From Saprospiraceae bacterium (GTDB taxonomy: Bacteria; Bacteroidota; Bacteroidia; Chitinophagales; Saprospiraceae): a DNA stretch of 64,000 nucleotides. The stretch is taken from positions 62,001-126,000 of the forward strand of contig JAHDFP010000001.1 of the NCBI GenBank assembly GCA_020628095.1, given 5' to 3'. The notes under the pieces are model-generated. The model worked only from the letters and a program-made list of their open reading frames with translations. It was not told the DNA's origin and searched no databases. Positions 37,270-47,320 of the stretch are shown here, piece after piece. Each line of letters starts with the position of its first letter. Within the stretch, counting starts at the first letter, position 1. The position numbers were made by a program, and so were the translations under genes.

Positions 37270-38460
37270 TTAGACCGCTTGTTTTTGTTCATTAGCTACG
37301 CTTTTTCTGTATTGCTTCTTATCTATTACCATTTTGGCAATGATCTCTTTGAGGATTTCTGATGTACCACCACCGATCGGTCCTAGTCTACTGTCTCTTG
37401 ACATTCTAGCCAGCGGGTATTCTTCCATATATCCGTAACCACCGAGGTATTGTAGACAATCATAGATCACCTCATCTGCCACCTTGGTGGATTGGAGTTT
37501 TGACATAGAGGCCTCTTTTACCACATAAGTCCCCTGGTCTAATTGCTGAGCCACATAATAGTTAAAGCACTTGAGCAATTCTACTTCGGATACCATCTCA
37601 GAGACCCGATGACGCAATGCCTGAAAACGATCCAGTGTCTTACCGAAAGCCGATCTCTCGGACATATACTTCAAAGTGTACTCTATCGCGTACTCTGCTC
37701 GTGCATGGGCATTGATACCCATAATTAATCTTTCCAATGCAAAATGCTGCATCACATAATAGAATCCCTGCCCCGGCTCACCCATCAGATGGCTAGCAGG
37801 TATACGCACGTTATCAAAGGCAATTTCCCCTGTATCCGATGCCCGCCATCCGAGCTTATCTAACTTACTTGCGCTAAGACCTGGAGTTTCTCTATCAACC
37901 AAAAACACACCCATCGACCTCGGGTTATTATCTACATCCATCTTAGCAATAACGACCAGATAATCTGAGTAAACCCCATTAGTTATAAATGTCTTTGATC
38001 CATTTAGTACAAACTCATCCCCATCACGGACTGCGGTAGTCCGCATAGCACCCACATCCGATCCACCGAATGGCTCACTTATACACAGACATCCTATCAT
38101 CTCTCCTGAGATGCTTTTAGCCAAATACTTTTGTCTTATCTCTTCACTACCCTCTGCCATAAGATGAGTCATCGCAAGATAAGTATGCGCCCACATCGCT
38201 GCTGCAAATCCACCAGAGTTGATTCTCTGTAATTCTTCCAACCAGATGACCATATAAAAAATATCAAGATCCAGCCCGCCATACTGCTCAGGATAACGCA
38301 ATCCGAAGTATCCCATCTCTCCAAACTTGGCCCATATATCTCTTGTGATGTGTCCCGTCTTCTCCCATTCGTCTATATGAGGGACGACCTCTTTCTGCAA
38401 AAACTCTCGCAACCCTTGTCTGAACATGTCATGCTCCTCTGTAAAGTATGATTGGTACAT
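37270..38460 (-). CDS. Acyl-CoA dehydrogenase
   Basis: This 396-residue FAD enzyme oxidises an acyl-CoA to the enoyl-CoA. Motifs seen are CLCISEPFGGSDVGAMRTTA (FAD/substrate region), LNGSKTFITNGVYSDY, ERLIMGINAHARAEYAIEYT and the C-terminal LGGYGYMEEYPLARMSRDSRLGPIGGGTSEI. The last block is typical of short/branched-chain or glutaryl-type dehydrogenases. A TetR regulator lies 21 bases upstream on the same strand, and a branched-chain 2-oxoacid dehydrogenase E1 gene follows beyond it, so a role in branched-chain acid breakdown is plausible. Confidence 0.94.
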   Translation of the reverse strand: MYQSYFTEEHDMFRQGLREFLQKEVVPHIDEWEKTGHITRDIWAKFGEMGYFGLRYPEQYGGLDLDIFYMVIWLEELQRINSGGFAAAMWAHTYLAMTHLMAEGSEEIRQKYLAKSISGEMIGCLCISEPFGGSDVGAMRTTAVRDGDEFVLNGSKTFITNGVYSDYLVVIAKMDVDNNPRSMGVFLVDRETPGLSASKLDKLGWRASDTGEIAFDNVRIPASHLMGEPGQGFYYVMQHFALERLIMGINAHARAEYAIEYTLKYMSERSAFGKTLDRFQALRHRVSEMVSEVELLKCFNYYVAQQLDQGTYVVKEASMSKLQSTKVADEVIYDCLQYLGGYGYMEEYPLARMSRDSRLGPIGGGTSEILKEIIAKMVIDKKQYRKSVANEQKQAV

Positions 38461-38481
38461 TGTGTCGTTAGTTAGTATTAG

Positions 38482-39138
38482 TTATAATAAATGTTTTAAA
38501 TCCAGATATTGCTTGAATGGAATACCAAAATTCACATGGACTCCATCTCCATAAAAGCTAATAAACTCCCCCAGCCCTTTTTCTGTAAAATGTGGAATAA
38601 TCGTGCTCCATACCATGCGCTCAGCCTCATTACTTTGCCCCATTTCTCTGACGGACTTTTGTGATATCCAGTTATAGGTAATAAGCCAGGCATTGACGGC
38701 GAGCTGGTAATATAATCCGTCATAAGGTTCGGACTTAATATTGCCCACTTCTAATCCATAAGCAAATGCGTCGAGGTTTCTTTTAATCACTTTCTTAGTC
38801 CAATTAGTCATGACATCATTAATGGAAGAATGCTCCAGAACAGAATAATCTCGAAATATAAATGGATACCACTTCTGCAAAGACCTACAAGTTCGGATAT
38901 CAAGACTAAGATTATAGAATGCGATAAAGTCTTTTCTCCTTTTCTCAAATCTCGTTATATCCTTGACCATCATCAGCGAGATGTCATCCAGGATATTTTC
39001 TTTGGACTTATAATGATAGGCTAGGTTTCCGCGACTCATCTGACAAATCCCCGCCAACTCACCCAACGAATAATGATGATATCCTTTTTCGTTAAAGGCT
39101 TCGATGACTGACGACAATATCCGCTCTCTGGTCTTCAT
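38482..39138 (-). CDS. TetR-family transcriptional regulator
   Basis: This 218-residue protein has an N-terminal TetR helix-turn-helix (RERILSSVIEAFNEKGYHHYSLGELAGICQMSRGNLAYHYKSKENIL, residues 3-48) and an unrelated helical ligand domain. The N-terminus is a good TetR match. It heads the minus-strand run with acyl-CoA dehydrogenase and pirin. Two GGTTA-type inverted motifs lie just upstream and are candidate operators, so it may regulate its own operon. Confidence 0.9.
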   Translation of the reverse strand: MKTRERILSSVIEAFNEKGYHHYSLGELAGICQMSRGNLAYHYKSKENILDDISLMMVKDITRFEKRRKDFIAFYNLSLDIRTCRSLQKWYPFIFRDYSVLEHSSINDVMTNWTKKVIKRNLDAFAYGLEVGNIKSEPYDGLYYQLAVNAWLITYNWISQKSVREMGQSNEAERMVWSTIIPHFTEKGLGEFISFYGDGVHVNFGIPFKQYLDLKHLL

Positions 39139-39140
39139 CT

Positions 39141-39193
39141 GGTTAGATGATAACCTTAAAATATCCCTTTAACAGGTTTATTTAGGTTATCGT
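39141..39193. promoter_or_regulatory. Candidate TetR operator pair
   Basis: GGTTA-gatga-TAACC (39141-39155) and a similar GGTTATCGTGACC (39185-39197) lie immediately upstream of the tetR start. Their GATAACCT and AGGTTATC parts (39149-39156, 39184-39191) also form an 8-bp perfect inverted repeat with each other. Confidence 0.4.
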
Positions 39194-39239
39194 GACCAAA
39201 TATAAGATTATTTTTTAGTCTTGGGCGACTAAATTTATT

Positions 39240-41318
39240 TTAATACCCCAACAACGCATCCATCCTCGCCCGCACCTTCTCCGCAGATGGAATCATCGTC
39301 TGCTCCAGAGTACTATTAAGAGGAATAGCGGGCATATTTTCTGACCCAATTACCATCACAGGTGCATCTAAGGACTCAAAGCATCTCTCTTGAATCAACC
39401 CAGCCAGACTACGAGCAAAAGAATTTCCTGCTGGTTCTTCGGTGACGACGAGGCATTTGCTATTCCTTCTTACGGACTCAAAAATAAGGTCTTCGTCCAA
39501 AGGGTACAGAGATCGGAGGTCGACTATTTCGACTTGGTCTTTTATGTCTTTAGAAGCATTCAATGCCCAATGTACACCCATACCGTAAGTTATCACAGAG
39601 ATCGTATTACCCGATGAAGTATCTGATGACTGTACGATGGCTGCCTCACCCATCGGTAGGATATAATCAGAATCAGGCTCTATGGATTTAGCCATTCCAG
39701 TTCCTGGCACTTTGGACCAGTAAAGACCTTTATGCTCTAAGATGACCACAGGATTAGGGTCATGATATGCGGCTTTCATAAGACCCTTAAGGTCTGCGCC
39801 ATTACTTGGGTAGACCACCTTAATGCCTCGTATGTTAGTCAGAATAGATTCTACACTACTCGAATGATAAGGACCACCACTGCCGTAGGCACCTATCGGC
39901 ACACGCAAAATCATACTGACGGGCCACTTACCCTCAGAAAGATAGCAAGATCGACTTACTTCGGTAAACAATTGGTTAAGTCCAGGCCATATATAATCTG
40001 CAAACTGAACCTCGACGATAGGCTTGAGACCTACAGCGGACATACCTACGGTAGATCCTACGATAAAGGCTTCCTGTATCGGTGTATTAAAGACTCGAAA
40101 ATCACCAAATTTCTGAGCTAATGTTGCCGCCTCCCTAAAAACACCGCCGAGCCTCGCACCGACATCCTGACCATAGAATAAGCATCGCTTATCCGCTTGC
40201 ATGATTTCTTCTACGGCATGTAAGGCACAATCGACCATCACCACAGACTCGGCGCCATCAGGAGTTTTATTTCCCTTTTCTTCGGTAATTTCCGTCTCAG
40301 CAAATTCGTGCGTAAACAAATCGGATGGCAACGGATCATCTGCCTTAAGAGCTTGCTCAAAATCTTTAGCCACTAACTTGTTGGCTTCTTTCTCTATCTT
40401 ATCTATTTCTTTCTGAGTTATGCCAGATTGTCTTAGCTGTTCGACCAGGATTGGGTACGGATCACGAGATCGTGCTTCTTCCAGATCATCACGATACCAT
40501 TCCATACGGACTCCTGAGGTGTGATGATTGAGCAATGGAACTTCGGCATGGACTAAGACAGGTTTTCTTTTAGTTCTTATTGTTTTGATTGCTTTTTTGA
40601 TGGTAAGATAACACTCTGTAAAATCTGACCCATTGATCGTATACGCCTCTACACCATGAAATCCTTTGATATACTCATGGGCATCCTGCGCTCGTGTCTC
40701 GGCTTCGTTAGCTGAGATATCCCAGCCATTATCTTGCACGAGATACAGTATGGGTAATTGCTTGAGCGCAGCCATCTGAAAGGCTTCTGCTACTTCCCCT
40801 TCCGTCACAGAAGCGTCGCCGAGAGAGCATACGACAAGTGGCTTATCACCCTCATCTATACCGATGCTTTCTTTATACCAAAACCCCATAGCCGCGCCGG
40901 TTGCAGGTATGGCCTGCATGCCTGTCGCGGAGGATTGATGTGGAATCTTTGGCTTATCTGCGTCTCTCAGGCTGGGGTGACTGTAGTACGCCCGACCACC
41001 AGAAAAAGGATCAGCTTTCTTAGCCAATAACTGCAACATCAGATCGTAAGGCGTCATGCCTATGGACAGTAAAAAAGCATCATCACGATAATATGGAAAG
41101 GCATAATCAAAAGGCTGAAGCTGCATACCCGTTGCAATCTGTATGGCCTCATGACCTCTCGAAGTTGCATGCACATACTTGCTGACTAACTTGAAGTTTT
41201 CCTCATAAAGTTCTGTCATGGCCTTGGCCTGACACATCTTACTGAATGCCGCCTTTAGACTTTTCTTAGGAACTTCACTTCTTTTGGTTTTGGCTTTAGG
41301 TTTGGTTTGGTTTGTCAT
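39240..41318 (-). CDS. Fused alpha/beta E1 component of a 2-oxoacid (branched-chain type) dehydrogenase
   Basis: This 692-residue thiamine-diphosphate enzyme joins E1-alpha (about 1-350) and E1-beta (about 360-692). The alpha part shows ATSRGHEAIQIATG, the ThDP site GDASVTEGEVAEAF...VQDN and NHHTSGVRMEWYR. The beta part shows FYGQDVGARLGGVFREAATL, TPIQEAFIVGSTVGMSAVGLKPIVEVQFADYIWPG and LVVTEEPAGNSF. Single-chain fusions are common in Bacteroidota. The substrate is probably branched-chain 2-oxoacids, though pyruvate cannot be excluded. E2 and E3 genes are not in view. Confidence 0.92.
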   Translation of the reverse strand: MTNQTKPKAKTKRSEVPKKSLKAAFSKMCQAKAMTELYEENFKLVSKYVHATSRGHEAIQIATGMQLQPFDYAFPYYRDDAFLLSIGMTPYDLMLQLLAKKADPFSGGRAYYSHPSLRDADKPKIPHQSSATGMQAIPATGAAMGFWYKESIGIDEGDKPLVVCSLGDASVTEGEVAEAFQMAALKQLPILYLVQDNGWDISANEAETRAQDAHEYIKGFHGVEAYTINGSDFTECYLTIKKAIKTIRTKRKPVLVHAEVPLLNHHTSGVRMEWYRDDLEEARSRDPYPILVEQLRQSGITQKEIDKIEKEANKLVAKDFEQALKADDPLPSDLFTHEFAETEITEEKGNKTPDGAESVVMVDCALHAVEEIMQADKRCLFYGQDVGARLGGVFREAATLAQKFGDFRVFNTPIQEAFIVGSTVGMSAVGLKPIVEVQFADYIWPGLNQLFTEVSRSCYLSEGKWPVSMILRVPIGAYGSGGPYHSSSVESILTNIRGIKVVYPSNGADLKGLMKAAYHDPNPVVILEHKGLYWSKVPGTGMAKSIEPDSDYILPMGEAAIVQSSDTSSGNTISVITYGMGVHWALNASKDIKDQVEIVDLRSLYPLDEDLIFESVRRNSKCLVVTEEPAGNSFARSLAGLIQERCFESLDAPVMVIGSENMPAIPLNSTLEQTMIPSAEKVRARMDALLGY

Positions 41319-41379
41319 CTATATAGTCATCATTCCCTAAATCTTAAAGGTAGTCATATTTTAAGATGTTCCTTAGCTC

Positions 41380-44376
41380 CTATTTAGACAAAACGACCTT
41401 GTTTGTTTTTACCTCCCCGGTAGAATCAGTAGCTTGTATGATATATAATCCATCAGGCAAGCTAGATACATCTATGGATTCGCTTTTATTATAATCTTTA
41501 GTGTAGAGCATAATTTCCCCTTTGAGATTACAGACGTTAACCTCCTCATAACTACTTGATAGCGTAAGCAAACCACTTGTTGGATTTGGGTATACGACTA
41601 ATTGCTGCGGACTATTAAGAGTCACTTGTTCTACAGATGTTGCACCATCGATCTTGTATCTAAACCATTGTCGAGAACCGTCTTCTACAAAAGCTGTGAA
41701 GTAGACAAAGTCGTCTAGATATGTAAAGTTAGCGGGAAAGCTACCATGAGCTCCTGATATCATATCGCTCAACAACTGAAATTCTCCCTTATTGATGTCA
41801 AGTATCCAAGGTTCATTACCTAAACTGGTATTTTTGCAAACAAGATATTTATCTCCTTCTAAATGTATTCCTGATATATATCCATACTCCGAGAAGTTAT
41901 ACGTTAGACCCTCAACAACTTCCGTTTTTTCTGTCAGAAAGTCATACTTAATTAATTTGGTTATAATATCTCCACTGTGCGTATAAAGAAGAACATGATT
42001 TTCATTTATACTCAGAACCCTTAGTTCTTCTGATACAGGACCAGTATATATGAGTATCGGTTTTTGTCCAAACTCATAATACATATAAGAAATAACATCC
42101 ACATCATTCATAGCAAATAAGACATGACAATCAGAATCTGAATATATGTAGCTACCTTGTACCACATCTATTTGATCCTTGTTTTCAACATACAGATAGC
42201 TTGACAAACTATCTTGTATTTCGATGATATTACATTCAGATTGCTCGAATGAAATACTTTTAAAAGAAGCCTCTTGAAAGTCAGTAGCAATATCAATAAG
42301 AGTTTCATCTTTGGACACCAATGAGACTCTTTTAGATTTATTATCTAAGATTAAGGCATTTCCAGATTTAGTATTTTTTAGCTTAGAGGAGCTAGCAAAA
42401 GTAAAGGGTAACAATTCGGAAGTATTCTCTGTTCCGTTAAAGATGACTGGACTGACAATTCCTCTTCCAGCCAAATTTAGGTAAACAAAAGTGTCAAAAT
42501 CAAAAGAATGTTCTACGTAATCTGAAAGATAGAAACCATGATCCAAAGTTCTAATGGTATTATCCTTAGTGTTGTAATAATCTTTGCGATCCAAAAGAAT
42601 GACTGAACCGATTTTATACGGAAAATCCAAATCATAACTACTATAATCTAATAACGTAGATTCTATTTTTTGATCCAATAGATTCCTTCTATGCAAACTC
42701 ATTCCATTGCTATCGTTTATAATAAATACTTCGCTATTTTCATTTGAATGATATGCAACTTTGCTCGTAAGATTCTTGAGAAATTTAATTTGCGGCTTTA
42801 TGCGAAAAAGTCTTTCGGTGCCAGATAAGTCTGTTCTATAAATACCTGAAATGGCATGAAAGATAAAATGATCATTATTCTTAGATAAGTTGAAAACTCT
42901 ATAATTTCCACCATCGAATATAGTCGCACCATAATTAAGCCCAAAGTCTAAAGAATCTAGTTTAGTAAAATTAGTTTCATCATCCATAGACCACACAGCA
43001 GGTGTCTCAATCCGACTGTTATTTGCTACAACCAATTCATCATTATGAAAATATCCAATCATTGAGGAAAATGACCCATTACCTTTATCCTTGTCTGGGT
43101 AAATAAGCTCAGTGGATTTGGTGTTGACATCATGTATTAAGAAGGCATCAAAACTATAACTCACGTCGGGATAATATTTAGTCGCACATATAATCCAGTT
43201 TTTGTATCTAATCGGTGAATAAGGAACTATCTCATGGACATTCCTTACATCATTACTAAAATCATATGGATTTTCTGGCACTAATGTTTCTGTGTTGTCT
43301 AGATGATTAAGAATACTAAAACTATTATCTGTATATGTACTTCCTTTTAGTCCAATAATTGTAAAGTCCTGATTATTCAGCTCGTTAGTAGAAATAAAAA
43401 ATCTAGATATTACTCTGCTTACGCTGGTCTGTAAGAACTTCCAAACCTCTCGCCCCTTACATGTTTCCATGTCATACATTATAACCTTCTCAATAATACT
43501 TGAGCCAGAGATATTTTGATTCCGTTCTCCGTATATAACAAAAAGCTTTTCGGAGGCCATTTGGGTTTTTAGTATAGGCAAATCACCTTTGATGTTACAA
43601 TTCAATTTTTCGTAAAATCCATTATCATTTATTTCATAAATATTTCCACTTTTAGTAGAAATAATGATTCGACTACCCTCCGCTCGATGCATCACGGAAA
43701 ACAATTCTTCATTTAGTAATCTTGGAAAAATTATCTCTTCACCTGTTCTGAAATCATAGGATATTAGTTGATCTGATTCTCCAGACTCATCAATAAAATA
43801 GTAAATCATATTATTGACAAGAAGACTATGATCCCTGTCGAAGTATTGATCTCGTGGTACTTTATCATGTCTTTTTACTGATTTACTCAATATATCAACA
43901 GAGAATAAAATTGTCTCCCTCGATTCTTTTATATATCCTGAAGCCACAATGAAATCAGATGTGACACTTAATACTGAACTAACACTGAACCCGAGGTCCT
44001 TTTCTGTTAATTCGTATTCTAACTTTCCGCTTACAATATCGATGACCTGTATAACATCAGACCTCATTCGATAGTACTTGCCGTCTCTTATTATAAGACC
44101 TGAGCGATTTCGTTCTACATCTCTATATTGAGCTACTCGTGATTCGAATTCCAAATCAAAGCCTTGCCAAAGCAGCTCAAAGCTATCCCTCAAAATATAG
44201 ACACTTAATTCGTCATTATCCTTGATCATATATTGCTGACCCGCAATCAATGCAAAGCCCAACTTACCATATAATCCTGTGGGGTGAATATTAACTTTAT
44301 CGTAGATATCAGAAACCTGTTCTTGAGATATGACAAAGAAAGGCGTAAGGAGTATAATCCAAAATATGCGTAACAT
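41380..44376 (-). CDS. T9SS-sorted secreted protein with propeller-like repeats
   Basis: This 998-residue protein has a signal peptide (MLRIFWIILLTPFFVISQ) and a long beta-rich body with repeated short segments such as NEPWILDINKGEFQLLSD that resemble degenerate ELWxxDG/propeller repeats. A C-terminal type IX sorting domain is present (about 925-998: VVYPNPTSGLLTLSSS, PDGLYIIQATDSTGEVKTNKVVLSK). It would be exported across the outer membrane and attached at the cell surface or released. No enzymatic motif was seen. It stands alone on the minus strand. Confidence 0.85.
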   Translation of the reverse strand: MLRIFWIILLTPFFVISQEQVSDIYDKVNIHPTGLYGKLGFALIAGQQYMIKDNDELSVYILRDSFELLWQGFDLEFESRVAQYRDVERNRSGLIIRDGKYYRMRSDVIQVIDIVSGKLEYELTEKDLGFSVSSVLSVTSDFIVASGYIKESRETILFSVDILSKSVKRHDKVPRDQYFDRDHSLLVNNMIYYFIDESGESDQLISYDFRTGEEIIFPRLLNEELFSVMHRAEGSRIIISTKSGNIYEINDNGFYEKLNCNIKGDLPILKTQMASEKLFVIYGERNQNISGSSIIEKVIMYDMETCKGREVWKFLQTSVSRVISRFFISTNELNNQDFTIIGLKGSTYTDNSFSILNHLDNTETLVPENPYDFSNDVRNVHEIVPYSPIRYKNWIICATKYYPDVSYSFDAFLIHDVNTKSTELIYPDKDKGNGSFSSMIGYFHNDELVVANNSRIETPAVWSMDDETNFTKLDSLDFGLNYGATIFDGGNYRVFNLSKNNDHFIFHAISGIYRTDLSGTERLFRIKPQIKFLKNLTSKVAYHSNENSEVFIINDSNGMSLHRRNLLDQKIESTLLDYSSYDLDFPYKIGSVILLDRKDYYNTKDNTIRTLDHGFYLSDYVEHSFDFDTFVYLNLAGRGIVSPVIFNGTENTSELLPFTFASSSKLKNTKSGNALILDNKSKRVSLVSKDETLIDIATDFQEASFKSISFEQSECNIIEIQDSLSSYLYVENKDQIDVVQGSYIYSDSDCHVLFAMNDVDVISYMYYEFGQKPILIYTGPVSEELRVLSINENHVLLYTHSGDIITKLIKYDFLTEKTEVVEGLTYNFSEYGYISGIHLEGDKYLVCKNTSLGNEPWILDINKGEFQLLSDMISGAHGSFPANFTYLDDFVYFTAFVEDGSRQWFRYKIDGATSVEQVTLNSPQQLVVYPNPTSGLLTLSSSYEEVNVCNLKGEIMLYTKDYNKSESIDVSSLPDGLYIIQATDSTGEVKTNKVVLSK

Positions 44377-44583
44377 AATAGAAGTAATGAATGAAGAAAA
44401 ATAGAGAAGGCTGGTATTAACTGCCTTAAAATTAATAATTTTTCCTCTTTCATTTCTAAGTGCTCTTTATGTCTAATAAGTTTACATGGCTTAGAGCTTT
44501 TGAGCAGTATAGAAAGGTCGTATCGACTAGTTTTTTTTTAGAACATATATGTATTGCACATAAACGAGCAAACAAATCTGCCA

Positions 44584-45309
44584 TTACTCAATCGTCATCG
44601 CACACTCCAGATTATCCATAAGTCTAATCGCTTCTGGCAGCTTAGCCAGATTATGTATGGCTGGTGTATTAACTATATCATGGACTTCTCCACCGCAATC
44701 AAAAACATCCTTTAAATCAATAGTAATATTGATTTTGTCTGAGTCCACTGAAGTTGTGAAAGAGCGCGTAACCTCATCTGTACCAAGATGTAAGGCAATG
44801 CCTTTTTCTCTGGCACCGTCACCATCCAGGTCGATCATACCTTCTATTTTCATCATGACATAACTATTCCATCCCGACCAATATTCGCCATTATTAGACA
44901 ATACGTTGCTGGATGGATAATCCTCTGGGACAGTTGCATTCTGAGCCGATGTCAGACCTATATTGAATGATAAGGTATTGTATTCGTCTTCGGATTCGAT
45001 AAGTTTGTAATCGAAACCATTACTAGCCAGTTCTGAGGTAGCATGAGCAGCCGTCAGGTCCAAATAATCAACTTCTTTGACCACGTTAACATTCTCACTG
45101 CCAGAAAGAGTGACATCCGAAAGAAAAAAGCTGACTCGTGTTAGCTCCAAAGATTGCCCTGACGGATAAGTGACTTCTTCGAACATAACAAGCGGCTCTC
45201 CATCATATTCCAATTTTATATTGGCCATGTAATCAGATGAGTCACCACAGCTTGTAAAGAATAAGCATGTCGCCACAATAGAAAGTGCTAAAAGTAGATT
45301 AAGTTTCAT
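44584..45309 (-). CDS. MbnP-like lipoprotein
   Basis: This 241-residue protein has a lipobox (LFFTSCGD). YPSGQSLELTRVSFFLSDVTLSG and a later NTLSFNIGL segment match the pattern of the MbnP family, copper- or metal-linked periplasmic proteins often paired with dihaem MbnH peroxidases. The ending NLAKLPEAIRLMDNLECAMTIE is also MbnP-like. No MbnH gene is adjacent; two dihaem peroxidases lie over 20 kb away. The family call is by pattern only. Confidence 0.7.
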   Translation of the reverse strand: MKLNLLLALSIVATCLFFTSCGDSSDYMANIKLEYDGEPLVMFEEVTYPSGQSLELTRVSFFLSDVTLSGSENVNVVKEVDYLDLTAAHATSELASNGFDYKLIESEDEYNTLSFNIGLTSAQNATVPEDYPSSNVLSNNGEYWSGWNSYVMMKIEGMIDLDGDGAREKGIALHLGTDEVTRSFTTSVDSDKINITIDLKDVFDCGGEVHDIVNTPAIHNLAKLPEAIRLMDNLECAMTIE

Positions 45310-45438
45310 ACGGTAAATTTATAAGTAAAACGGCAGGCGATAATTTTATATTGATAAGATTATCCAATTATTAGACCAACTACTTCTTTAAGACATTTAG
45401 TAAGAAAAGTGGAGAACTCCGACAACTGTAATAGAGGA

Positions 45439-45957
45439 TTATAGCTCTAGCTTCATCATTATATCCGTTTGTTTGTCTTTACCTAACAAGAAAATGTGTC
45501 TACCAAATTTTTCAAATCCGTACTTTTCGTAAAATCTGATGGACTTATGATTCTTCTGCCATACCCCTAACCATACATAATCCAGTCCTTTTTCCTTAGC
45601 CATAGTGATGGCTTTATCGCAAAGGCGCTGCCCTATCCTTTTTCCTTGGTATTCTTTAGAGATGTAGATGCGTTCTATTTCCAGCGCATTTTGCGATTGC
45701 AATTCTGTCTGTGCGGAACCATAATTTAATTTTAAATAACCGATGGGGATTTCTTGATGTTCTGCAAAATAGAACACTGAGTCTGGGTTATTGAGTTCTA
45801 ACGTAAGCTGCTGAATGGAAAATGCTTTATCCATGTATTCTTCCATATTCTTTGCACTATTATCATTAGCAAATGAGTCAAAAAATATCCGACGTGCTAA
45901 CTCCTGTAATATAGCCACGTCCTTTATAGTCACTTTTTTGATTGTTATTTCATTCAT
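45439..45957 (-). CDS. GNAT-family N-acetyltransferase
   Basis: This 172-residue protein has the GNAT core. GYLKLNYG is the strand before the acceptor region. The acetyl-CoA loop is in IERIYISKEYQGKRIGQRLCDKAI (Q-x-x-G-x-G/A-type motif), and VWLGVWQKNHKSIRFYEKYGFEKFG is the C-terminal signature. The substrate is unknown. It stands between the MbnP-like gene and a HEAT-like lipoprotein gene on the same strand. Confidence 0.92.
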   Translation of the reverse strand: MNEITIKKVTIKDVAILQELARRIFFDSFANDNSAKNMEEYMDKAFSIQQLTLELNNPDSVFYFAEHQEIPIGYLKLNYGSAQTELQSQNALEIERIYISKEYQGKRIGQRLCDKAITMAKEKGLDYVWLGVWQKNHKSIRFYEKYGFEKFGRHIFLLGKDKQTDIMMKLEL

Positions 45958-46068
45958 GGATACTAAAAGAATATGTCAGGAACAGCTATTCTCATTTTTT
46001 AAAATTATATGGTGATAAACAGATCTGGAAATGTCAAGAATTTGCAGATAGCCAATCTCACATATTCA

Positions 46069-46773
46069 TTACTGGTTATCATTTTCAATTCTTTTCAATT
46101 TTGATCTCAATTCTATTAGTCTATTTTTAGCATCATTACCAACGAACTTGTGCTCAACTATATATTTAATAGATTCTAATATTTTGGTTGTGTCTATTTC
46201 AATAGCATGTTTGTCCAGATAGAATATTGCTTCCTCATTTCGATATTTTTCAGCCAAATCCCTTACTCTGCTATCAAATTTTGATTGATACTTTTTATCC
46301 TTTAATGCCATACGATGAAGAAAGTGAGTACTGTCTATTTTGTAGATGATTATGCTGTCAATTGCTCTGATTTGTTGATCTGTTTTTGAGGTTCTATTTA
46401 TTATATCAAAGTATATCTCGGTGCAAATATCCGATTCAAGAATTTGATCTGCAATCATTTTGGAGAAGCTATCATTAGTTTCCAATGCTTTTTCAAAGGC
46501 TTCTGAAGATTTCATTTTCTCACGTTCGATTAGTCCTAAGAATCCATAAGTTCTGACAATTGCATTCTTGTGATTTAGAAGTTTGATTAATTCTTCATCA
46601 GTTGCAATGGACTTAATTTTTTGAAATCGTTTGAATTCATCACTTTCACTTCCTCCAAAGCCAACATATTCTGACTCCATCATATTGTGGTTCGAGATTT
46701 CATCAATTGTCTTGCCTACATCAGTACAAGACAATAGCAAGAATGTTGATAATATGAGAATATGATTTTTCAT
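46069..46773 (-). CDS. HEAT-repeat-like lipoprotein of unknown function
   Basis: This 234-residue protein has a lipobox (LLLSCTDV) and a helical body. LIKLLNHKNAIVRTYGFLGLIERE (about 60-83) has the look of a HEAT-like helical repeat, and further paired helices follow. It is more A+T-rich than most neighbours. It follows the lrp gene by 17 bases on the same strand, so the two may be co-transcribed. The function is unknown. Confidence 0.7.
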   Translation of the reverse strand: MKNHILILSTFLLLSCTDVGKTIDEISNHNMMESEYVGFGGSESDEFKRFQKIKSIATDEELIKLLNHKNAIVRTYGFLGLIEREKMKSSEAFEKALETNDSFSKMIADQILESDICTEIYFDIINRTSKTDQQIRAIDSIIIYKIDSTHFLHRMALKDKKYQSKFDSRVRDLAEKYRNEEAIFYLDKHAIEIDTTKILESIKYIVEHKFVGNDAKNRLIELRSKLKRIENDNQ

Positions 46774-46790
46774 TTTGATTAATGATAGAA

Positions 46791-47252
46791 TCAGGTAACA
46801 GGAATATGATGCGTATTCTTTCTTACAGAAAGAGAAAACCTCGACTCTACCTTTCCTATATTATTAATAGACGACAATTCATTCATGATAAAATCGTTGT
46901 ACTCTTCTATGTCCTTCATGATTAATTTAAGTATGAAATCCGCATCTCCCGATATGTGATGACATTCTAAGACCACAGGAAACTCTATTATCGCCTCCAC
47001 AAAATTATTGATGGCGTCCTTGCCATGTTCTTTGAGCGATATCATGATGAATACGGTGAGCTTTTTCTCCAATAAAGCAGAATCGAGGATGGCTACATAA
47101 TTCTTGATGATGCCTTTTTGCTCCATCTTTTTTATTCTGTCAAACACAGGTGTCGTCGATAGATTCAGTTGAGATGCCATCTCCTTAATCGTGGATTTAG
47201 CATTGCGTTGTATGATATCCAGTATGGCTTTATCTATTTTATCAAGGGTCAT
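46791..47252 (-). CDS. Lrp/AsnC-family regulator
   Basis: This 153-residue protein has an N-terminal winged helix-turn-helix (LDKIDKAILDIIQRNAKSTIKEMASQLNLSTTPVFDRIKKMEQKGII, residues 3-49) and a RAM ligand domain (about 65-150, VVLECHHISGDADFILKLIMKD). It is divergent from phenylalanine hydroxylase. A long palindrome lies between them, so it likely senses an amino acid, perhaps phenylalanine or tyrosine, and controls both sides. Confidence 0.93.
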   Translation of the reverse strand: MTLDKIDKAILDIIQRNAKSTIKEMASQLNLSTTPVFDRIKKMEQKGIIKNYVAILDSALLEKKLTVFIMISLKEHGKDAINNFVEAIIEFPVVLECHHISGDADFILKLIMKDIEEYNDFIMNELSSINNIGKVESRFSLSVRKNTHHIPVT

Positions 47253-47320
47253 CAGAATATTATTATAATTCCTACAATCTCAGAATAACCTGAAAGCAAT
47301 TTATTACATTTAATCATATC

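Noticed and set aside
44247-44453. Minus-strand ORF overlapping the start of the 998-aa T9SS gene
   Set aside because: It overlaps the well-supported signal-peptide end of the T9SS gene in another frame and has no recognisable features.
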